Shown: one piece after another, positions 63,066-64,000 of the stretch
Layout of the letters: every line of letters begins with the position of its first letter
How positions within the stretch are numbered: the first letter of the stretch is position 1
IMG/VR virus record: IMGVR_UViG_3300006880_000001
Coordinates: 1 to 64,000 of that record
Source: a virus
DNA length: 64,000 nucleotides
Direction: 5' to 3' (one strand)
Made by a program: the position numbers and the translations under genes
Notes under the pieces: model-generated
Databases searched by the model: none
What the model was told of the DNA's origin: nothing
Seen by the model: only the letters and a program-made list of their open reading frames with translations

Positions 63066-63787
63066 CAGTGCTCCTCGCCCTCGTCGGGCAGCGGTGGCGG
63101 CGAAGGGGCTTGCGGCATGTTGGCCGCCGACTCGCGCATCGGGTTGACGAACTGGCGCCAGCCGCGCTGGTCGGCAGCCTCCTCGACGATCGCGGGGAGC
63201 CCGGCGGTCCACTGCTGGCCGACCGGGACTGCGTAGGCGCCGTGCTGCTCGGCGGTGATGATGGGCGTCGAGGTCGGCGGATGCATCGCCGCCGCGGTCG
63301 TCTTGCCGACGATGTTCATGGCGGCGGTCATGACCGGTTGCATCGGCGGTCGGCCCCAGGCGTAGCCGTGGACGTTGCGCAGCGTACCCGGCTGGAACGG
63401 CGCCGCGGCTTGAGGCGGGGTCGACGGCGAGGTGGCGACCGGCGTCGCCGCGGTCGTCGCGACGAGCGCCGCCGCGCGCTGGATGCGGCGCTTGAGGAAC
63501 CAGCCCCGGACGCGATCCACGAGGCGTGGCTTCCCGGCGCTGAAGCCGTAGTAGTACGGGAGCGGTGCGTAGCCGAGCCCGTTCACCGGCGGCGAAGTCG
63601 GCGGCGACACCACTGCAGTCGTGGCCGGCGCCGCGCTCGTGATCTCGATGCCGAACTGCGGCGCAGCGGTGAACTGCCAGGCGACGTTCATCGCCGCCTG
63701 GACCGGATGGTAGCCCGGAATCGGCTGGCGGACATTCGTCCACGACGTCACATCGGGGCGAACGTACGCGAACGGTGCCTTCTTCAT
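63065..63787 (-). CDS. Pro/Ala/Thr-rich virion-like protein, 240 aa
   Basis: ATG 63787. MKKAPFAYVRPDVTSWTNVR, many Ala/Thr/Pro repeats, an Arg-rich WFLKRRIQRAAALVATTA stretch, and QPVMTAAMNIVGKTTAAAM near the C-terminus, ending with the acidic DEGEEH. Composition like 1-275. Structural role likely. Confidence 0.6.
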   Translation of the reverse strand: MKKAPFAYVRPDVTSWTNVRQPIPGYHPVQAAMNVAWQFTAAPQFGIEITSAAPATTAVVSPPTSPPVNGLGYAPLPYYYGFSAGKPRLVDRVRGWFLKRRIQRAAALVATTAATPVATSPSTPPQAAAPFQPGTLRNVHGYAWGRPPMQPVMTAAMNIVGKTTAAAMHPPTSTPIITAEQHGAYAVPVGQQWTAGLPAIVEEAADQRGWRQFVNPMRESAANMPQAPSPPPLPDEGEEH

Positions 63788-63794
63788 AGTGTCG

Positions 63795-63821
63795 ACGGTA
63801 GCGTGGATCGAACCTGCGATC
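63795..63821 (-). promoter_or_regulatory. GATC-box promoter
   Basis: Leftward GATCGCAGGTTCGATC (63821-63806), 5 nt, TACCGT (63800-63795), 7 nt to ATG 63787. Confidence 0.7.
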
Positions 63822-63913
63822 AACTGCCAAACATCGGAGATCCCACGCGTCGCGGGCGGTGCTCTCCGTTTTCGTGGGTGCGCATGGTCGACGAAGCGAG
63901 GTCGGGGCAGCGC

Positions 63914-64000
63914 TTATCGGCGCTTGCGCTTGTGCAGAAGGGCGTACGCGACCAGCGCGGCGATGCCGACACCACCGGCGATCTTGAGCGCGGGCCAGCG
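63914..64000 (-). CDS. Partial membrane-anchored protein (C-terminal end, runs off right edge)
   Basis: 28 residues before the stop at 63914-63916: RWPALKIAGGVGIAALVAYA then LLHKRKRR, a membrane helix with a short basic tail, the same C-terminal signature as 46625-47263 and 2412-3596. The rest lies outside the window. Confidence 0.6.
   Translation of the reverse strand, partial: RWPALKIAGGVGIAALVAYALLHKRKRR

Overview
This 64 kb window is a dense, high-GC segment of what looks like a bacterial virus genome: a prophage or phage-plasmid rather than ordinary chromosome. It carries about 110 genes that are mostly short and tightly packed, often with 1-4 bp start/stop overlaps. There are two tyrosine recombinase-type proteins, spike proteins with a pectate-lyase-like beta-helix, muralytic and holin-like genes, many small Arg/Lys-rich or membrane-anchored proteins, one tRNA-like gene, and a large sugar-nucleotide/glycosyltransferase block. 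I recognise no ribosomal or core housekeeping genes, and no terminase, portal, tape measure, tail tube, DNA polymerase or helicase, so either those lie outside the window or the virion is not a classical tailed one. The host cannot be named from this sequence. Base composition only says high GC.

Layout. 1-3.6 kb: virion or lysis-like genes, including a papain-fold hydrolase, and a recombinase lacking its catalytic tyrosine. 3.6-5.6 kb: an intact tyrosine integrase operon behind a consensus sigma70 promoter and a perfect 20-bp palindrome. 5.6-22.8 kb: one long leftward run of small accessory or early genes (MazG-like, DUF932-like, a GHKL ATPase with a zincin motif, zinc-ribbon and acidic proteins). 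In its right half (12.2-22.8 kb) every sizeable intercistronic gap holds the same structured two-part leader. 22.85-23.75 kb: a noncoding region with an array of CACG(G) sites spaced 10-11 or 21 bp, followed by a ribbon-helix-helix protein gene. This is the best candidate for a centromere or origin.

24-37.3 kb: a surface-sugar block with a UDP-sugar dehydrogenase, an epimerase, UDP-GlcNAc 2-epimerase, three methyltransferases and several glycosyltransferases, interrupted by a small rightward cluster holding a PTH2-like gene and a tRNA-like gene. 37.3-39.7 kb: a DUF5661-like membrane protein and a CoaB-like/class II aldolase-like fusion. 39.7-49.3 kb: small basic proteins (many ending in poly-Arg), a lipoprotein, holin-like and peptidoglycan-binding membrane proteins, a lysine-rich winged-helix protein, and a paralogue of the likely coat protein. 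49.3-56.4 kb: spikes and fibres. 56.6-64 kb: a thioredoxin-like protein, membrane proteins, a lipoprotein, a probable coat-protein gene and other virion-like genes, running off the right edge.

Regulation is unusually legible. Operon-leading genes share an extended -10 element (TGnTACcrT-like) 6-9 nt before the start codon, which predicts leaderless mRNAs. Upstream lies either GTCAC exactly 10 nt before the -10, or a 16-bp palindrome of the form GATCGnACCTkCGATC that can sit between divergent genes and serve both. Genes inside operons use ordinary Shine-Dalgarno sites. Taken together I read the window as the accessory, glycan and structural part of a temperate virus with its own promoter language, a possible plasmid-style segregation site and an uncommon set of small coat or core proteins. 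That reading is inference; the motifs and gene calls below are what the sequence shows.
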